A DNA stretch of 64,000 nt from Nereocystis luetkeana (GCA_031213475.1 JARUPZ010000005.1:9108848-9172847); one strand, 5' to 3'. Numbered from the stretch's first letter, positions 44,740-57,030 are shown. Made by a program: numbers and translations. The notes: generated by a model from the letters alone, not told the origin.

Positions 44740-45090
44740 CTATAGGGGTATAAAAGATGGGTCGATTGCCCAGGCAGGGCAGTCCTTGTGACACTCTACC
44801 CCCCTCCCTCTGATCGGCGGTATCGATCTTTGGGGCGCCGGTATACCGTAGACGTCGACCGCCTACATTGACCTCTACCCGCCTCCTTTTTCCAATAATA
44901 CCTTGGGAACCAGGGAGATAAGATGTCATTTTCAGAGGGACGCGCACGCGCAGCAAGTAAGTGTTCCTGTCGAAGAAACGCCCGAACGGACACTCGAAAA
45001 CCCGTCCGGGTCCTCGACGACGTCACACACATACATACATGCGAAGGGCGTTCTACCTACTAGTTAGTGAGCTATAATAATAGGGAGACG
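44740..45090 (-). mobile_element. SINE-3 copy
   Basis: The minus strand matches 57890-58175 over CTTGCTGCGCGTGCG, CATCT(T)ATCTCCCTGGTTCC and GGCGCCCCAAAGATC. The B-box region is degraded (GGGTTTTCGAGTGTC). Confidence 0.75.
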
Positions 45091-45094
45091 AAGG

Positions 45095-46610
45095 ATCGAT
45101 CTATAATATCTATTATACCCAGTCCACAAACAGGGCAATCCTTACAACACGTTCTACTACCAGTAGTACCTGGTATGGTCTGCCGCGAACATGCGGTCCC
45201 CGTGTTTGTATCTGCACCCCGAAAAACTAGCGGGCTAGCTATAATCCCTGAGAGATCCGTTCCCCTCGCTGCCTCGACAAGGAATGCTGCGAGGCATGCC
45301 CTATCAGGCTAATAGCGAGTGGGGTAGGTCTTTCTGGCGGGTGTAAGGCCGGACTCACCCTCAAGGAGTGATACCTTCTTGCTGCTGCCTGTGGCCGCGA
45401 GGCTCAGGCGGCAGTAGAGTTGGGTCGTACGTGGTGCGTCAGGCACGGAGACCTACGATTCGCGCGTCTTTTTAGGCAGCTGCGGCAGAGCAGCAATGCT
45501 CAATCGGGGTGTCCATGCGCGGAGGCAGGCGCCACCACAGGCCACACTACGGCACAGTCTATTGCGCCGGTAGGAGGCTGGATTCGACGACGAGGGAGGA
45601 GGGAGACTGAGCGTCGACGTGCGGGGAAGAGACGGATTGACCTCCCCCTGCGCGAGAATTTTTATTTCCCAGATCAGAACCGCAAGTGCGAGGAGCATTT
45701 TGTTTTTCAGGATGACGGAGAAAGGGAAACGACTGGAAGGGAATGGCAACGAGTGCACGCGCAAAGGAGCGGGTGGACTGGGCCAAGGCGATGATGCGGC
45801 CATGAAGAGCGGCAGGAAGACGGTGCATGGAGACCGATGATTTGCGCGCACACTATCATCACGAGAGAAGCAGTCATAGTTTGTTTTTTTCCTGGTTTTG
45901 TTTTTTACGAGGCAGAATAGTATCTACCGGTACTCGTCACTGGTTTTTGTAGTTTAACGAGTTTTATACCCTTCATGGGGAATAACCTACGCAATTATCA
46001 GGGACGTGGTATCATAACTGCTGTGCTGCACCTTTTTGTGTCAGACAGTCCAGGAAGAGATGGCGATCGTTGATATTCGTGTGGCAGTAAGGTTCGATTG
46101 CTCCTTTTTTCACTGCATATCCGCGAGTCTTCACTCTGTGACAGCACTCCAGATAGCAGGCAGGTGTGTTCCTCTTTCGTTTTCACGACTACCGTGCGTT
46201 TCGTACGGTGCAGGCAGCACTTCAGACAGCATCCGCTGTAGTCAGCAGCCACGAGTTGGTTAGTGGTGGGAACGGGGGTACTCTATATTATAGTTGAGAG
46301 GATATACCCGCGGCCATGTTAGTTCAGTTTTGCACATTGGTTTTATCTTGTGTGCGCTTTTTCCGTCTCGTGTATTTTGAGGCAGCCGACTTTTCGTTTT
46401 TTTTTGTTTTTCGGATCTTCCTAGGGCTCCAGCACCTTTGTGTGACCACGGACTCCTTCGTCAGAGAGTTAATGTGAGAACAACAACAACAACAGCAATA
46501 CCGGTATATCTAAAGAGGAGGGAAGGAGCAACCGCAACGGATCACCGTCGCCGCCGCCGCCGCCGCCGGTTCCCGCCGCCGCCGCCGCCACTGCGCCATG
46601 ATACATATTT

Positions 46611-46672
<62 letters not shown>

Positions 46673-46745
46673 GTAGAGATACATCCCCGCTCATTCGAGG
46701 CTCTTTCAGGGAAATGTTATTTTCGGCTAGCGCAGAAGGCACAAC
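45095..46745 (-). repeat. R9 repeat split by a LINE-like insert
   Basis: The right part is 46498-46745, with (TTA)n at 46608-46672 and a (CCG)n tract at 46547-46593. The left part is 45100-45246. They meet at TATAAT|ACCGGTATAT when the insert is removed. Confidence 0.75.
45247..46497 (+). mobile_element. LINE-like insert, 3' end recognised
   Basis: Ends GACCACGGACTCC...GTTAATGTGAGAACAACAAC with a short AAT at both junctions. The 5' part (including a 124-codon frame, 45420-45794) does not match the other LINE copies and has no recognised domain, so it may be a non-autonomous relative. Confidence 0.6.
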
Positions 46746-46904
46746 AGCTACAACAACAACCCAAAGCATCGACTCTTTTCTAGCGCACTTCGTATGTACG
46801 TATGATATCGGCCATCGCTGGTTGGCTGGTTGAATTGAGTTGATGCCAGGAGACGTGTACATTCATTCGTCCACAGACAGGAGGAGCCGAACCGTTTTGC
46901 GCAT

Positions 46905-47315
46905 ACAGCAACAAGGCAAAGAGCTATATAGCCGTGGGGCTCGGGTATCAGACATACACGCTATCTAACCACCTGCGCTGTGACTTTTACGCCAGTGATT
47001 AAGGTGATGTACCTCAGCAGTAATACTAACAGCACAATCCGCGGTCCACTGGCTGTTGTGAGCCGGGTAGCGGGGTAGCATACTAACTGAGGTCGGCCCG
47101 TGCACCGTGCACCGCAGGGGCGGCGGATCATGTATGTATGTGGGTTTGCAAAAGGCGGGATTGATGTTTCCGCGAAAGGATTTTGCATAATAACTACCAG
47201 GTATATGTTTGGATGCCTTCATAGGGTCCCGCGTACTTCTATATTAAAAAAAACTACTTTGTCTCACGTGGTCCACCGCACCCGGTGCACGGGCCGACCT
47301 TTTGCAGCATTATAT
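46905..47315 (-). repeat. R5 repeat, copy 2
   Basis: Inverted counterpart of 15200-15605. It carries TACCAGGTA at 47195-47203 where copy 1 has plain TA (ATATATAGTTATT, 15272). Confidence 0.8.
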
Positions 47316-47325
47316 TACCCCTATA

Positions 47326-47937
<612 letters not shown>

Positions 47938-48232
47938 GCTCCATACCTCACCCGAAAGCTGACTTCAGCAAAAATCAAATCGCATCCCGATTAATACTCC
48001 AATGGCCCAAGTATACTATTACGGGGGGACCATAGTAAATAGGACCAAATATTGTTAGTAAAAATAGGGAAATATATAGGTTTTTGTTTTCACCGTGTAG
48101 GTCCTACTTACTATGGCCCCCCGGAATAAAACGTCATTGATCGAAACAAGATTGGCATCCCGACGATTTTGGGTTAAGGAACCCCGTCATCCAGAAAACG
48201 TTTTTGCGGAAATGTTGCCCCCTCTATTTATT
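47938..48232 (+). repeat. R6 repeat with MITE-A inside
   Basis: AGCTCCATACCTCACCCG through GGAAATGTTGCCCCCTCT, interrupted at 48016-48128. Confidence 0.8.
48016..48128 (+). mobile_element. MITE-A copy 23, in R6
   Basis: Shares the GTTTTCACCGT variant and R6 position with copy 3. The right end reads CCCCCGGAATA. Confidence 0.9.
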
Positions 48233-48482
48233 ATTATAACTCTTGCCATCCGACAATGTGCAGCATGATCTTCAACATGGATCACTCAAGAAGAAGACCT
48301 CGGAAACAAAAGGAAACCCATGCACCAAGTCTACCTCCCTTCCGTGCCAACTTTCGGTTTGTCTACTCTATTCTTAAATCCTAAGCTGCATCCAAGCTCC
48401 ACATGCCCACACCATCGGTGTGGGTCTGTCATCCCTCCCCCCCCTGTTTCTTCTTCCTTCTTGGCGGTCCCTAAGCTGGAGC

Positions 48483-48485
<3 letters not shown>
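48233..48485 (-). repeat. R1 repeat, long copy
   Basis: Starts CTCTTGCCATCCGACAATG and reaches the 5' block CCACACCATCGGTGTGGG and CTAAGCTGGAGCTTG. Confidence 0.8.
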
Positions 48486-48513
<28 letters not shown>

Positions 48514-48599
48514 CATTACTGGCTTCGAAAGATTTGGTCGAGATGTTTCCATAGACAGACGCATGCCTGCCTTCTTCTCGGCGTTTGCACGTTTACACA

Positions 48600-48691
48600 T
48601 TTATTTAGGACCGCAGTCCCGTTTTGGTGGCAAACAGTCAAATTCCAAGTAGTTTGTCCCCAAAACGGGACTGCGGTTCTAAATGGGTTAA
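48600..48691. mobile_element. MITE-B copy 7
   Basis: Left end decayed (TTATTTAGGACCGC), right end TCTAAATGGGTTAA. Confidence 0.85.
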
Positions 48692-49008
48692 GGTAGTCCG
48701 AAGGGTGTGTTGTAGGTTGTAGTGCTGGATACCGTATGGTCGGTCGATACACCGACTGGTGGGTCTCACAAAATCTGTTTTGGTCGTTGGCTTGTGGTCG
48801 TTCGCCCTTCATGGACACTACTTGGCAGACGGAAAAGCACGCAGCGACCGAACAAAATGATTTCAATGAGGAACGAGGTACGTATACGGGCAGACGGGCT
48901 CGGCGTCTGACGGACCTAAAAACTACAACTTACAAATACTGACAACTATTATTGCTACAGCTACTCCTACTATACTGCTACTACTACTGTACTACTACTA
49001 CAACTACT
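48692..49008. other. Unassigned stretch ending in (CTA)n
   Basis: No gene recognised. CTA/TAC repeats begin at ~48955. Confidence 0.4.
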
Positions 49009-49138
49009 ACTACGGGGGAACATAGTAAATACCAGGTACCAGGGAGTGAATAGGACCTACGGTACAGACAAAAACCTACACTTTTACCTGTTTTTACTAT
49101 CAACCTTATTTGGTCCTATATGCCACGGTCCCCCGTAT
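49009..49138 (-). mobile_element. MITE-A copy 24, in (TAC)n, with micro-insertion
   Basis: TACCAGGTACCAGGGAGTGA is inserted at 49030, within the left terminal repeat (AGTAAATAGG in other copies). Confidence 0.88.
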
Positions 49139-49149
49139 TGCTACTACTA

Positions 49150-49186
<37 letters not shown>

Positions 49187-49262
49187 TTACTACTACTACT
49201 ACTACTACTACTACCACTACTACTACTAATACTACTACTACAACAATTAATTAATACTACCT
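49139..49262. repeat. (TAC)n microsatellite
   Basis: CTA repeats with small interruptions. This is the first of three blocks; the others are 49352-49440 and 49552-49690. Confidence 0.92.
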
Positions 49263-49351
49263 TTTGTTTCCGAGGTTTTCTTCTTTCGGGAAAGTTATGA
49301 GTGATCCATGTTGAAGATCATGCTGCACATTGTCTGATGGCAAGAGGAATA
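49263..49351 (+). repeat. R1 repeat within (TAC)n
   Basis: TTTTGTTTCCGAGGTTTTC through GATGGCAAGAGGAATAATAA, then TTACTACTACT. Confidence 0.85.
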
Positions 49352-49386
49352 ATAATAATTACTACTACTACTATCACTACTACTAT

Positions 49387-49431
<45 letters not shown>

Positions 49432-49440
49432 CACTACTAC

Positions 49441-49554
49441 TATTACGGGGGACCATAGTTAACAGGACCTATGGTACACATAAAAACCTACCAGGTATAT
49501 GTTTAACCATTTTTACTAACAATATTTGGTCCTGTTAACTATGCCCCCCCGTAC
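49441..49554 (-). mobile_element. MITE-A copy 25, in (TAC)n, with micro-insertion
   Basis: CCTATATGTTT is expanded to CCTACCAGGTATATGTTT (49487-49504). Confidence 0.93.
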
Positions 49555-49584
49555 TACTACTACTAGTACTACTACTAGTACTAG

Positions 49585-49622
<38 letters not shown>

Positions 49623-49641
49623 GTACTACTACTACCACTAT

Positions 49642-49679
<38 letters not shown>

Positions 49680-49690
49680 GTATTAGTAGT
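49552..49690. repeat. (TAC)n with TAG variants
   Basis: Turns into AGTATTAGTAGTAGTATTAA towards the right. Confidence 0.9.
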
Positions 49691-49944
49691 AGTATTAATA
49701 GTATTAATAGTATTATTGTTAGTATCGTTGTTAGTGCTGCACTTATCACCCCGAAAGAGGGGTACTCGTAGTACGACCTTGAGACCACTGCAAAAAACAC
49801 CATTCCCTATACCCAAGTAAGTTTTCCCGGAAAGCGTGAGGGCGTATCGAGAAAAACCCTTCAGAAGGAGGAGACGAACAAGCTCAGAATGGTCCGGAGA
49901 GATTTATTTCCCACTGAACGTGTACGCAACTGCATCCATTTCCT

Positions 49945-50060
49945 ATTATTATTATGCTTGCAATCCGACAAGCTGCAGCATGAGTTCAACGTTGATCACT
50001 CAAAACATTTCTGAAAGAAAAAATCCCCGCAAAACAAAGCAGACATACATATATATGACA
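49945..50060 (-). repeat. R1 repeat
   Basis: TTATTATTATGCTTGCAATCC through ATCACTCAAAACATTTCTG; diverged. Confidence 0.75.
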
Positions 50061-50237
50061 CATATATATATATATATGTACAAGGTCTAGCAATACCTTC
50101 TATGTCCAATTCCCTGCACCAGGTAGGTATGTATACGTTATCTACGATACTTTATTATTATTATTGGTTGTCTTTGTTGCCTCCCCCATCTCAAGGTGTA
50201 CGTTTCGCGATATATTCTTAGATCCGAATCCATTTCC

Positions 50238-50330
50238 TGCTATTATTATTAGGCTTGTCATCCGACAAATTAATGTGCAGCATGAATGAGCTCCCACGTT
50301 GATCAATCGAAACATTCCTGAAAGAAAGGA
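50238..50330 (-). repeat. R1 repeat
   Basis: TTATTATTAGGCTTGTCATCC through GATCAATCGAAACATTCCTG. Confidence 0.78.
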
Positions 50331-50488
50331 GAGATCTCCGTTGTTCCGACTGCAAGCCAAAAACCGACCAATCCTGTCTGGTACACATACTGCCAGAAGA
50401 CGAGCAAACTGAGAACGGTCCGGGGATACCCCCCAAATGTAGCAACCACACTCGTGTGCCTCGTATACGGCCCTATAACCTTCTATTA

Positions 50489-50598
50489 TAATTACGGGGG
50501 GCATTAGTTAATATGACCCATGATATACATAAAAACCTATATATTTAGCTGTTTTTACCAACAAGATTTGGTCCTATTGACTATGCTCCCCCGTAATA
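50489..50598 (-). mobile_element. MITE-A copy 26
   Basis: Left terminus ATTACGGGGGGCATTAG, right terminus CTCCCCCGTAATA. Confidence 0.88.
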
Positions 50599-50835
50599 AC
50601 CATAGCTAGTAGTCCCGACAGAAGACGAATGAATCCGGAACGCCCCGGAGATATTTTCTACCTGTAGTCAGCCAACCATTCCTATTATAGCTGCACCCTG
50701 TGACTAACCTATTCCCATAAACCCTAACTATCACACGAGACTTTACTTTTAGAGGTTTTTTGTACGTATACATAGTTTTTAGTATATCCCCACCCCGATA
50801 AAAATGTTGGAGTGTATGTTTTCGGCCTCGGAGTT
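50599..50835. other. Unassigned stretch
   Basis: No recognised feature. Confidence 0.4.
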
Positions 50836-51325
50836 GGCTCACTGTAAGTCGCCAACTACAGTTACTAGTTATAGATAGGTTCCATGATCAGTAGGGCTGC
50901 GAGTTGGGTAGCTATAAGTCGCCAACTAGTTATGAGCTGGCTAGGTTGGTTCCATGGTTAGTATATACCTGGTAGGGTTGTGAGTTAGCCGAAGATAAGT
51001 CGCCGACTTGTTATTAGTTGGTTAGTTAGGTTCCATGATTCGTATACCAGGTATAGGGTATTGAGTTGGCCGAATATAAGCCGCCGACTAGTTATTAGTT
51101 ATTGGCTAGGTAGATTCAATTATTAGTACGTATATAGGGCTGTGAGTTGACTGGCTACATGTCGCCGACTAGTTGTCAGTTGGCTAGGTGGGGATTCCAT
51201 GATTAGCAGGGCTGCGAGGCTTACTGATTGCCGTAGCTGTTAGTTACCTAGATAGGTGGGTTCCATAAGTATTACTGCTGCAGCACAGCGAAGCGGTAGC
51301 AGGGCTGCGATTGGGCTGAAAATAA
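50836..51325. repeat. ~80-90-bp tandem repeat, five to six units
   Basis: The unit runs through GAGTTGGCT...TATAAGTCGCCAACTAGTTA and TTAGTTGGCTAGG...TTCCATGATTAG. Two units carry TACC(A/T)GGTA (50966-50974, 51045-51053) at a TA before AGGG that is plain in other units. Confidence 0.85.
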
Positions 51326-51468
51326 CTTGCCGAATTGTTGTTTAGCTATTATAGGGGTGAACTGTCGATCGAATAACCAGCCCAGGGTAAATCCTTGTAC
51401 ACAGCAACCCCCAGAAAAAGTAGAGCCAAAACAAACCCGAAACATGTGCGTATATACCCGTACAGCAG

Positions 51469-51601
51469 TATTACGGGGGGCCATATTAAATAGGACCAAA
51501 TCTTGTCAGTAAAAATAGGGAAATATACAGGTTTTTGTGTTTTTGTGTGTACCGTACGTCCTATTTAATATACCCCCCCCCCCCCCCCCCCCTCCGTAAT
51601 A
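51469..51601 (+). mobile_element. MITE-A copy 27, with C-run
   Basis: The CCCCC of the right terminus is expanded to about 22 C. A TGTTTTTG duplication is in the middle. Confidence 0.9.
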
Positions 51602-51880
51602 GTGCCGACTCCTCTACAACAGTGCCGATTGCCCGCTATGGTGCCTTTGGGATCGAATTGTCGCAGATGGGAGACACCAGGTTGCGGTCTTAGTGTGTGG
51701 AGTAGTTAGTGCCGGTTGCCGCGACTGGATCGGCTTTGTGAGCTGGCGCCTGCTTCCTGCACTATGGAGGGACCACTGCTGCTGTACGGATTGTGAAAAT
51801 TTCTGCCCCTCCCGACCTTGCGCAGCAGGGTGATGACCTTCAACGTTGACCACTCTTTGGTGTCCCCAGAGAGAAAATAA
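51602..51880. other. Unassigned stretch
   Basis: No repeat or coding signal recognised. Confidence 0.4.
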
Positions 51881-51881
51881 G

Positions 51882-52045
51882 CGGGAAGAAGAAGAAGAAG
51901 AAGAAGAAGAAGAAGAAGAAGAAGAAGAAGAAGAAGAAGAAGAAGAAGAAGAAGAAGAAGAAGAAGAACAAGAACAAGAAGAAGAAGAACAAGAAGAGGA
52001 ACAAGAAGAGGAACAAGAAGAAGAAGAGGAGGAGGAGGAGGAAAA
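51882..52045. repeat. (GAA)n microsatellite
   Basis: AAG/GAA purine array with CAAG variants, turning to GAGGAG at the end. Glutamate and phenylalanine frames are artefacts. Confidence 0.95.
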
Positions 52046-52354
52046 AAGCTAGGGATGAAAAAAAAAAAAAAAAAAAACTACTGCTGTGCACGATGGCTGA
52101 AGAACTCCCTTCTGTACCTACGCACTTCCCCCTCAACCACGCTATCTACCACCCCCACGCGCAGTCCTTGCTCTATACCCTTCTACTCTTACATCGCAAG
52201 CCGCGTCCAGACCATCGGTGTCAGATTGTCACCCGTCCGTCTTGAAAGGTATGCGTGGTCAATGCGCAAATGACTAAGGCAAGCAACAAGTATGCACGCC
52301 TCCTCCCCCCCGTCTCTCCCTGGTGCAAGCAATGTCTGTTTGGTCGGTGAAAAG

Positions 52355-52700
52355 CACCCGATCGATGTGCTCCGTCCCGGCACTGTGGGGATGCGAGGGC
52401 CTGCGGTCATAGGAATACGGCCATATATATGAATGATAACGAGTGCACCCTCCCCCTTGCCTGGTCGGTGAAAACCCGGCGTGCTCCGTCCCGGCATTGT
52501 AGGGGTGCGAGGGTCAATGGTTATACGACCACGGCCATGCCTGATGTCGAGTACGACCCCCCCTCCGCCGCCCCCAACCACGGCCATGCATGATAATGAG
52601 TACACCCCCCCACCCCCGGTCCCTTCCTGCTTCCTGGCGATCCCTACGCTAGAGCCTGGAGCAGTAGGGAGGCCTCCACGAAATGGGCGATGCCGCATGA
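52355..52700 (-). repeat. R7 repeat, two partial copies
   Basis: GCTCCGTCCCGGCA occurs at ~52368 and again at ~52481. Each is followed by a CGAGGG block and an ACGGCCAT block, inverted relative to copy 1. Confidence 0.65.
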
Positions 52701-52949
52701 ATGCCACATCCGGGAGATAAGATACCATACCCTGAATATCACACCCGGGTGATAGGATATCACACCCCCTGAGATTAATTCCCGACACGGTTTTTGTCCA
52801 TAAGAAAGGGGGGTGCAATCACAAAACGAAAATGCTCGCTGTGGAAAAAAAAAAGAAGGTCTCGTGCGAGGAGACCTTTCAACGAGGAGGAGTTTGACGA
52901 GTGGTACTATATGTGCAGTAGGGGCAGGGGGGGGGGCGTGTACTCTATA
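52701..52949. other. Unassigned stretch
   Basis: A short GATATCACACCC direct repeat near 52735-52770 and nothing else recognised. Confidence 0.4.
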
Positions 52950-53185
52950 GGAGATATGTACTCGATCTCATGCATGGCCGTAGTCGTATGACCATAGACT
53001 CTCGCATCCCTACAATGCCGGGACGGAGCATGTCGGGGTTTCACCGACCAGGCTAGACATTGCTTGCATACCAAGCGCGAAGCGCCGTGAGGTGTCTGGC
53101 GAGTCGCATGAAGGGTGAGCTGCGCCCTACTAAAGACCGCTTTTGAGGCGCGGACTTGCATATATATAGATGACAGCTTCAATGA
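52950..53185 (+). repeat. R7 repeat, copy 3
   Basis: CATGCATGGCCGTAGTCG through ACCGCTTTTGAGGCG, the closest match to the window start. A run of ~19 G follows at 53195. Confidence 0.75.
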
Positions 53186-53219
53186 GTTGATCGTCGGGGG
53201 GGGGGGGGGGGGGGCACTT

Positions 53220-53924
53220 TTATGTCCCGTGAATATTTTCGCGCGATGAGAGCCATGCGGCCGAGTGCCCGTCTCATGGACTGGCGTTCTCGTGTCTGCC
53301 ATGTTTTTGTTTTTTTCGCGCGATGTTTACCAGGAGGGGAAGTGTGTTTAGGGTTACTCTGCGCCGACAAACTATATCGGCTGTCTAACCTTGAGTTGAG
53401 ACGCAGAGCCCCTCGTCCTGGTGGTAAAAATGGGGGGGGGTATATATACCCTACTATACGGTTCTGCACGGTTTTGCACGTGAGGATGTGGATTATCGCA
53501 CAGGGGTGATGGGATCGTTTTTCTGGCACTGCGTCCTCTCGACAACGCCCGATGTTATACTTCGAACTTTATAAGAAACGTCGATTTGGTGTCCAGGCCA
53601 AAACAAAAACGCCTCGTTATCTCTTTTTCTCCGACCTTGATCTACAGCTAAATAACGACAGAGCTCGTGCGTGCTCGTACGTGTGATTTAACGGTGCCTG
53701 CTGAGAGGGGAGAAGCGTCTACGGTACTCAACCTATACCGGGAGGGGAGAAGCGTCCACTTACGCCACTGGGCAGCTTCTCACGCTCTACAACACCAGAA
53801 ACGTACTCGGGGAACGGAGGTTCGAAAAGGGAACAAAACTACGGAGGGAGCACGGGGAACGAAAGAAAACAAGAAACAAGGGACCAAAATATTATATATA
53901 TATATTTATATATTGACTTTCACA
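53220..53924. other. Unassigned stretch
   Basis: Several short frames and a GAGGGGAGAAGCGTC direct repeat at 53705 and 53742. No recognised gene. Confidence 0.4.
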
Positions 53925-54968
53925 CTTCGCTGAGCTCAGAACGGCACACCACAAACTCCTCCTACGGATCATTGGCTTCCAGCGCCGGCAACGCACGGAC
54001 CACCTCATGTCGTACGCCAAGGCCCTCAAAAAGGCACCATGCGAGAGCGTTGAGACGACCATCCGCAAACGACGCCTCCTCTTTGCGGGGGCCGTACAGC
54101 GGACGACCAATGAGCGGCTGACCCACCGGGTGATGTTTGGGACGACGGCTGGTGGGGAGAACCCGGGACGAGGCCGATCGGAAAAGAACTGGGCCCAATG
54201 CCTAGCAGACGACCTCAGGGTTTTGCAAGCCACCGAGGGGTCCACAGAAAGCTTCCCTCTGCTGTTCCGAGTAAAGACGTTGTTATGGCCGAGGGCGGCT
54301 AAGAAGAGCGGGAAGTGGTACCGGGGGGTCGTCGAAGCGGCGGACTGCTTCATGGCGAGGTGGCACGGGGACGAGGCACAGAAGAGCCGGCTGCGCCACG
54401 CAGCAGAGGACGCCAAGAACGGCGACAAGGGGAGGGGGGGAGGGGGGGAGGGGCAGCTGTTCTGATACAACTGTCGACGAATGCAGAAACGAAATCATTA
54501 AATGATAGATCGGGTGGCTAGGTATCGGTTCGACTAGTTTTTTACAGACTTTTGCCTGTATCTCCCTCTCTTTCGTGTTGCTTCGTCTGTGCAGCAGATA
54601 CCTGCCCTTCCTGAGTGCGTATGCTGTCCGTCTAGCAGCCTTTCTGAAGTCCTCACGTCGTTTGCATTCTGTTTTTTCTCCCTTTCTTTTCTTCTTTTTT
54701 TCTTTTTTTCATTTCAGATTTTCGTTTTTCTGGTTTTATTGTCTTTCGCTCTTATTTTTCCGGTCTTGCTTGTGTTGTTGTGTTCTCGTACCCGGTACGC
54801 TGACACTTCACTCGCTTGATACTTGAATTTGCGATTTACTTTTATTTTTTGGGCTTCCTCTGTCTCACAGTGTGTGACCACAGAATCAGTATCTCTCTAG
54901 GATAGGGAATCAGGACGGACACTGGGTGTACTGACGAAGCTGAGTAGAAAGGACGATTTAATGTGAAG

Positions 54969-55014
<46 letters not shown>

Positions 55015-55018
55015 CCAG
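53925..55018 (+). mobile_element. LINE 3' end with intact C-terminal coding segment
   Basis: Coding remnant to 54465, then a T-rich untranslated region and the terminus TTTAATGTGAAGACAACAAC with a CAA array of ~50 bp (54965-55016). The 5' truncation point is near 53925. Confidence 0.85.
53929..54465 (+). pseudogene. LINE ORF2 C-terminal fragment
   Basis: The open frame starts upstream of the first ATG (LAELRTAHHKLLLRIIGF) and continues through RKRRLLFAGAVQRTTNERLT, GKWYRGVVEAADCFMARWH and a glycine-rich end. It corresponds to the region after the reverse-transcriptase core; the catalytic part is absent. Confidence 0.82.
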
Positions 55019-55064
55019 AATCAATCGGTGCCTCCCGGATAAGGATGGAGATGCGTGAGAAGAC

Positions 55065-55373
55065 CTAGAAGATGCGCATGTGGCGGTCGAGACTGTTCGT
55101 CTGGCGGTGCTGTGTCGGCGCTCCTGACCAGTAGAGTAAGATGCGGCGCCGGAAGCGTTGAAGGTCCATCTCGCGTTCCCTGGAAGGGCCTAGAAGTCCA
55201 GCCCAGCGGGCCTCGTACAGAACGGCGATGGCCCCGCCGCGGCCAGATGGCCCCGCCGCGGCGGCGGCCGCGTACGAGTTGACGGCCGGTGATCTGCTCG
55301 ACGTCGAGGCGTTCCCAGGTAGAGATTCAGAGTTAGTCCGACTGATCGCTGAACTCTGTGTCTCTTGCGCCAA
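55065..55373 (-). pseudogene. Fragment of the retrotransposon integrase chromodomain region
   Basis: The minus frame GGAIAVLYEARWAGLLGPS...RRRILLYWSGAPTQHRQ matches residues ~738-790 of the integrase at 4703-7492. The part just before it (VEQITGRQLVRGR) lies in another frame because GCGGCGGGGCCATC is duplicated. It is therefore a frameshifted, truncated relic of the same family. Confidence 0.85.
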
Positions 55374-55454
55374 TTTTCTTCTTTTGTTACGAGTGACGAT
55401 CCGATCCTACACGTACGTGTTTTCGTAACACAAAATGTTTCGTATTAACCTTTC

Positions 55455-55568
55455 TATTGCAGGGGACCATGTTAAATAGGACCTACGGTACACACAAAAG
55501 CCTATATGTTTACCTATTTTCACTGGCAAAGTTAGGTCCTACCAGGTATTTACTACGGCCCCCGTAAC
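55455..55568 (-). mobile_element. MITE-A copy 28, with micro-insertion
   Basis: GGTCCTATTTAC is expanded to GGTCCTACCAGGTATTTAC (55536-55554). Termini are worn (TTGCAGGGGACC). Confidence 0.9.
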
Positions 55569-55656
55569 AGGATTGCAGTCCCGTCCTGGGGACAACCTAC
55601 TTATAATTTGACTGGTTTGTCCCCGAAGACGGGACTGCAGTCCTAAGAGGGTTGAA
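55569..55656. mobile_element. MITE-B copy 8
   Basis: GATTGCAGTCCCGTCCTGGGG and its counterpart up to CTAAGAGGGTTGAA. It directly abuts MITE-A, and the left end is missing. Confidence 0.82.
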
Positions 55657-55737
55657 TGCGGGCGCCCACTGTAAGGATGCTGTAAAGTCGAACCTTATAT
55701 TATCGGGTGGCTCTAGTATATAATATATATATATATT

Positions 55738-55835
55738 ATTATTTATCTTGCCATCTGACAATGTGCAGCACGATCTTCAACATGGATCACTCATAACTTT
55801 CCCGAAAGAAGAAAAAAAACCCGGAAACAAAATTT
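55738..55835 (-). repeat. R1 repeat
   Basis: TTATTATTTATCTTGCCATC through CGGAAACAAAATTTATT. Confidence 0.82.
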
Positions 55836-56215
55836 ATTATACATAAAATTAATTTATTACATATATTCGAGAACGCCTCCTTTTTCAGTGTCGGAAAACC
55901 TTCCCAAGTTCTGGAAAAGTCGAGCGCGGGACCACCGATCACGAGACCCCCCGTTGTTGATTCCTGCCATGATGCCGTTGACGTGCCGGGGTGTGGCACG
56001 AGGAGTCGTGGGTGCTGTAGCCGTGATTGTATACAGCCTCTCCATCCTTAAAAGAAACGACGCTTTTCCTTGTAACATGTTGCTAAGAGTAAAAACACAA
56101 ACACACACACTGCCGCGGCATTGGACGCGTGTGATAGTAGTAGCGCATTCTTAATATTAGGAGCGCTCAGAGGACAAGCCGCCACCGCCCCTGCCCGCCG
56201 TGATACCCCCTTCAT
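55836..56215. other. Unassigned stretch
   Basis: An 88-codon plus frame (55888-56154) without a recognised domain. Confidence 0.4.
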
Positions 56216-56217
56216 TT

Positions 56218-57030
56218 CCTGTTGGACCGATACCATGTTTTTTCTTTCTCTTAAACCGATACCATGTTTTTCTTTCTCTTAAACCGATACCATGTTTTTC
56301 TTTCTCTTGAATCGAGATCAGGTAGTTTTTCTCTTGAACCGACACCAGGTGCTTAGTGTTTCTCCCTATCCGATACAAGGTAGTGTTTCTCCTAAATAAA
56401 ACCGATACTAGGTAGTGTTAGTATTTCTGTCAGACCGATGCCAGGGAGTGCTTCTCTCAAACCGATATCAGTAGTGTCTCTCTTAAACCGATACCAGTAG
56501 TGTTTCTCTTAAACCGATACCATGTTTTTCTTTCTCTTAAACCGATACCATGTTTTTCTTTCTCTTAAACCGGTACCATGTTTTCTTTCTCTTAAACCGA
56601 TACCATGTTTTCCTTTCTCTTAAACCGTTACCAGTAGTAGCGTTTCTCTTAAACCGATACCAGGTGCTTAGTATTGCTCCTTGTCCGATACAAGGTAGTG
56701 TTTCTCCTAAAACCGATACCAGGTAGTGTTAGTATTTCTCTCAGACCGATGCCAGGGAGTGCTTCTCTCACACCGATATCAGTAGTGCCTCTCTTAAACC
56801 GATACCGGTAGTTTTTCTCTTAAAACGATACCAGATAGTTTCTCTCTTAAACCGTTACCAGATACCTGGTAGTATTGATCTCTCACCGAAACCAGGCAGT
56901 GCCTCTCAAACCGATGCCAGATACCTGGTATTAATAATATTCATCTCAAACCGATACCGGTACTGGTATACCATGTAGTATTTATCTTAAACAGATACCA
57001 GGTATATATAGTGTTTCTCATAAACCGTGA
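56218..57030. repeat. ~28-bp minisatellite, ~0.8 kb
   Basis: Units of the type AAACCGATACCATGTTTTTC with TTTCTCTT, or AAACCGATACCAGGTAGTG. About 28 units, with higher-order similarity between 56330-56520 and 56640-56800. Confidence 0.9.
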
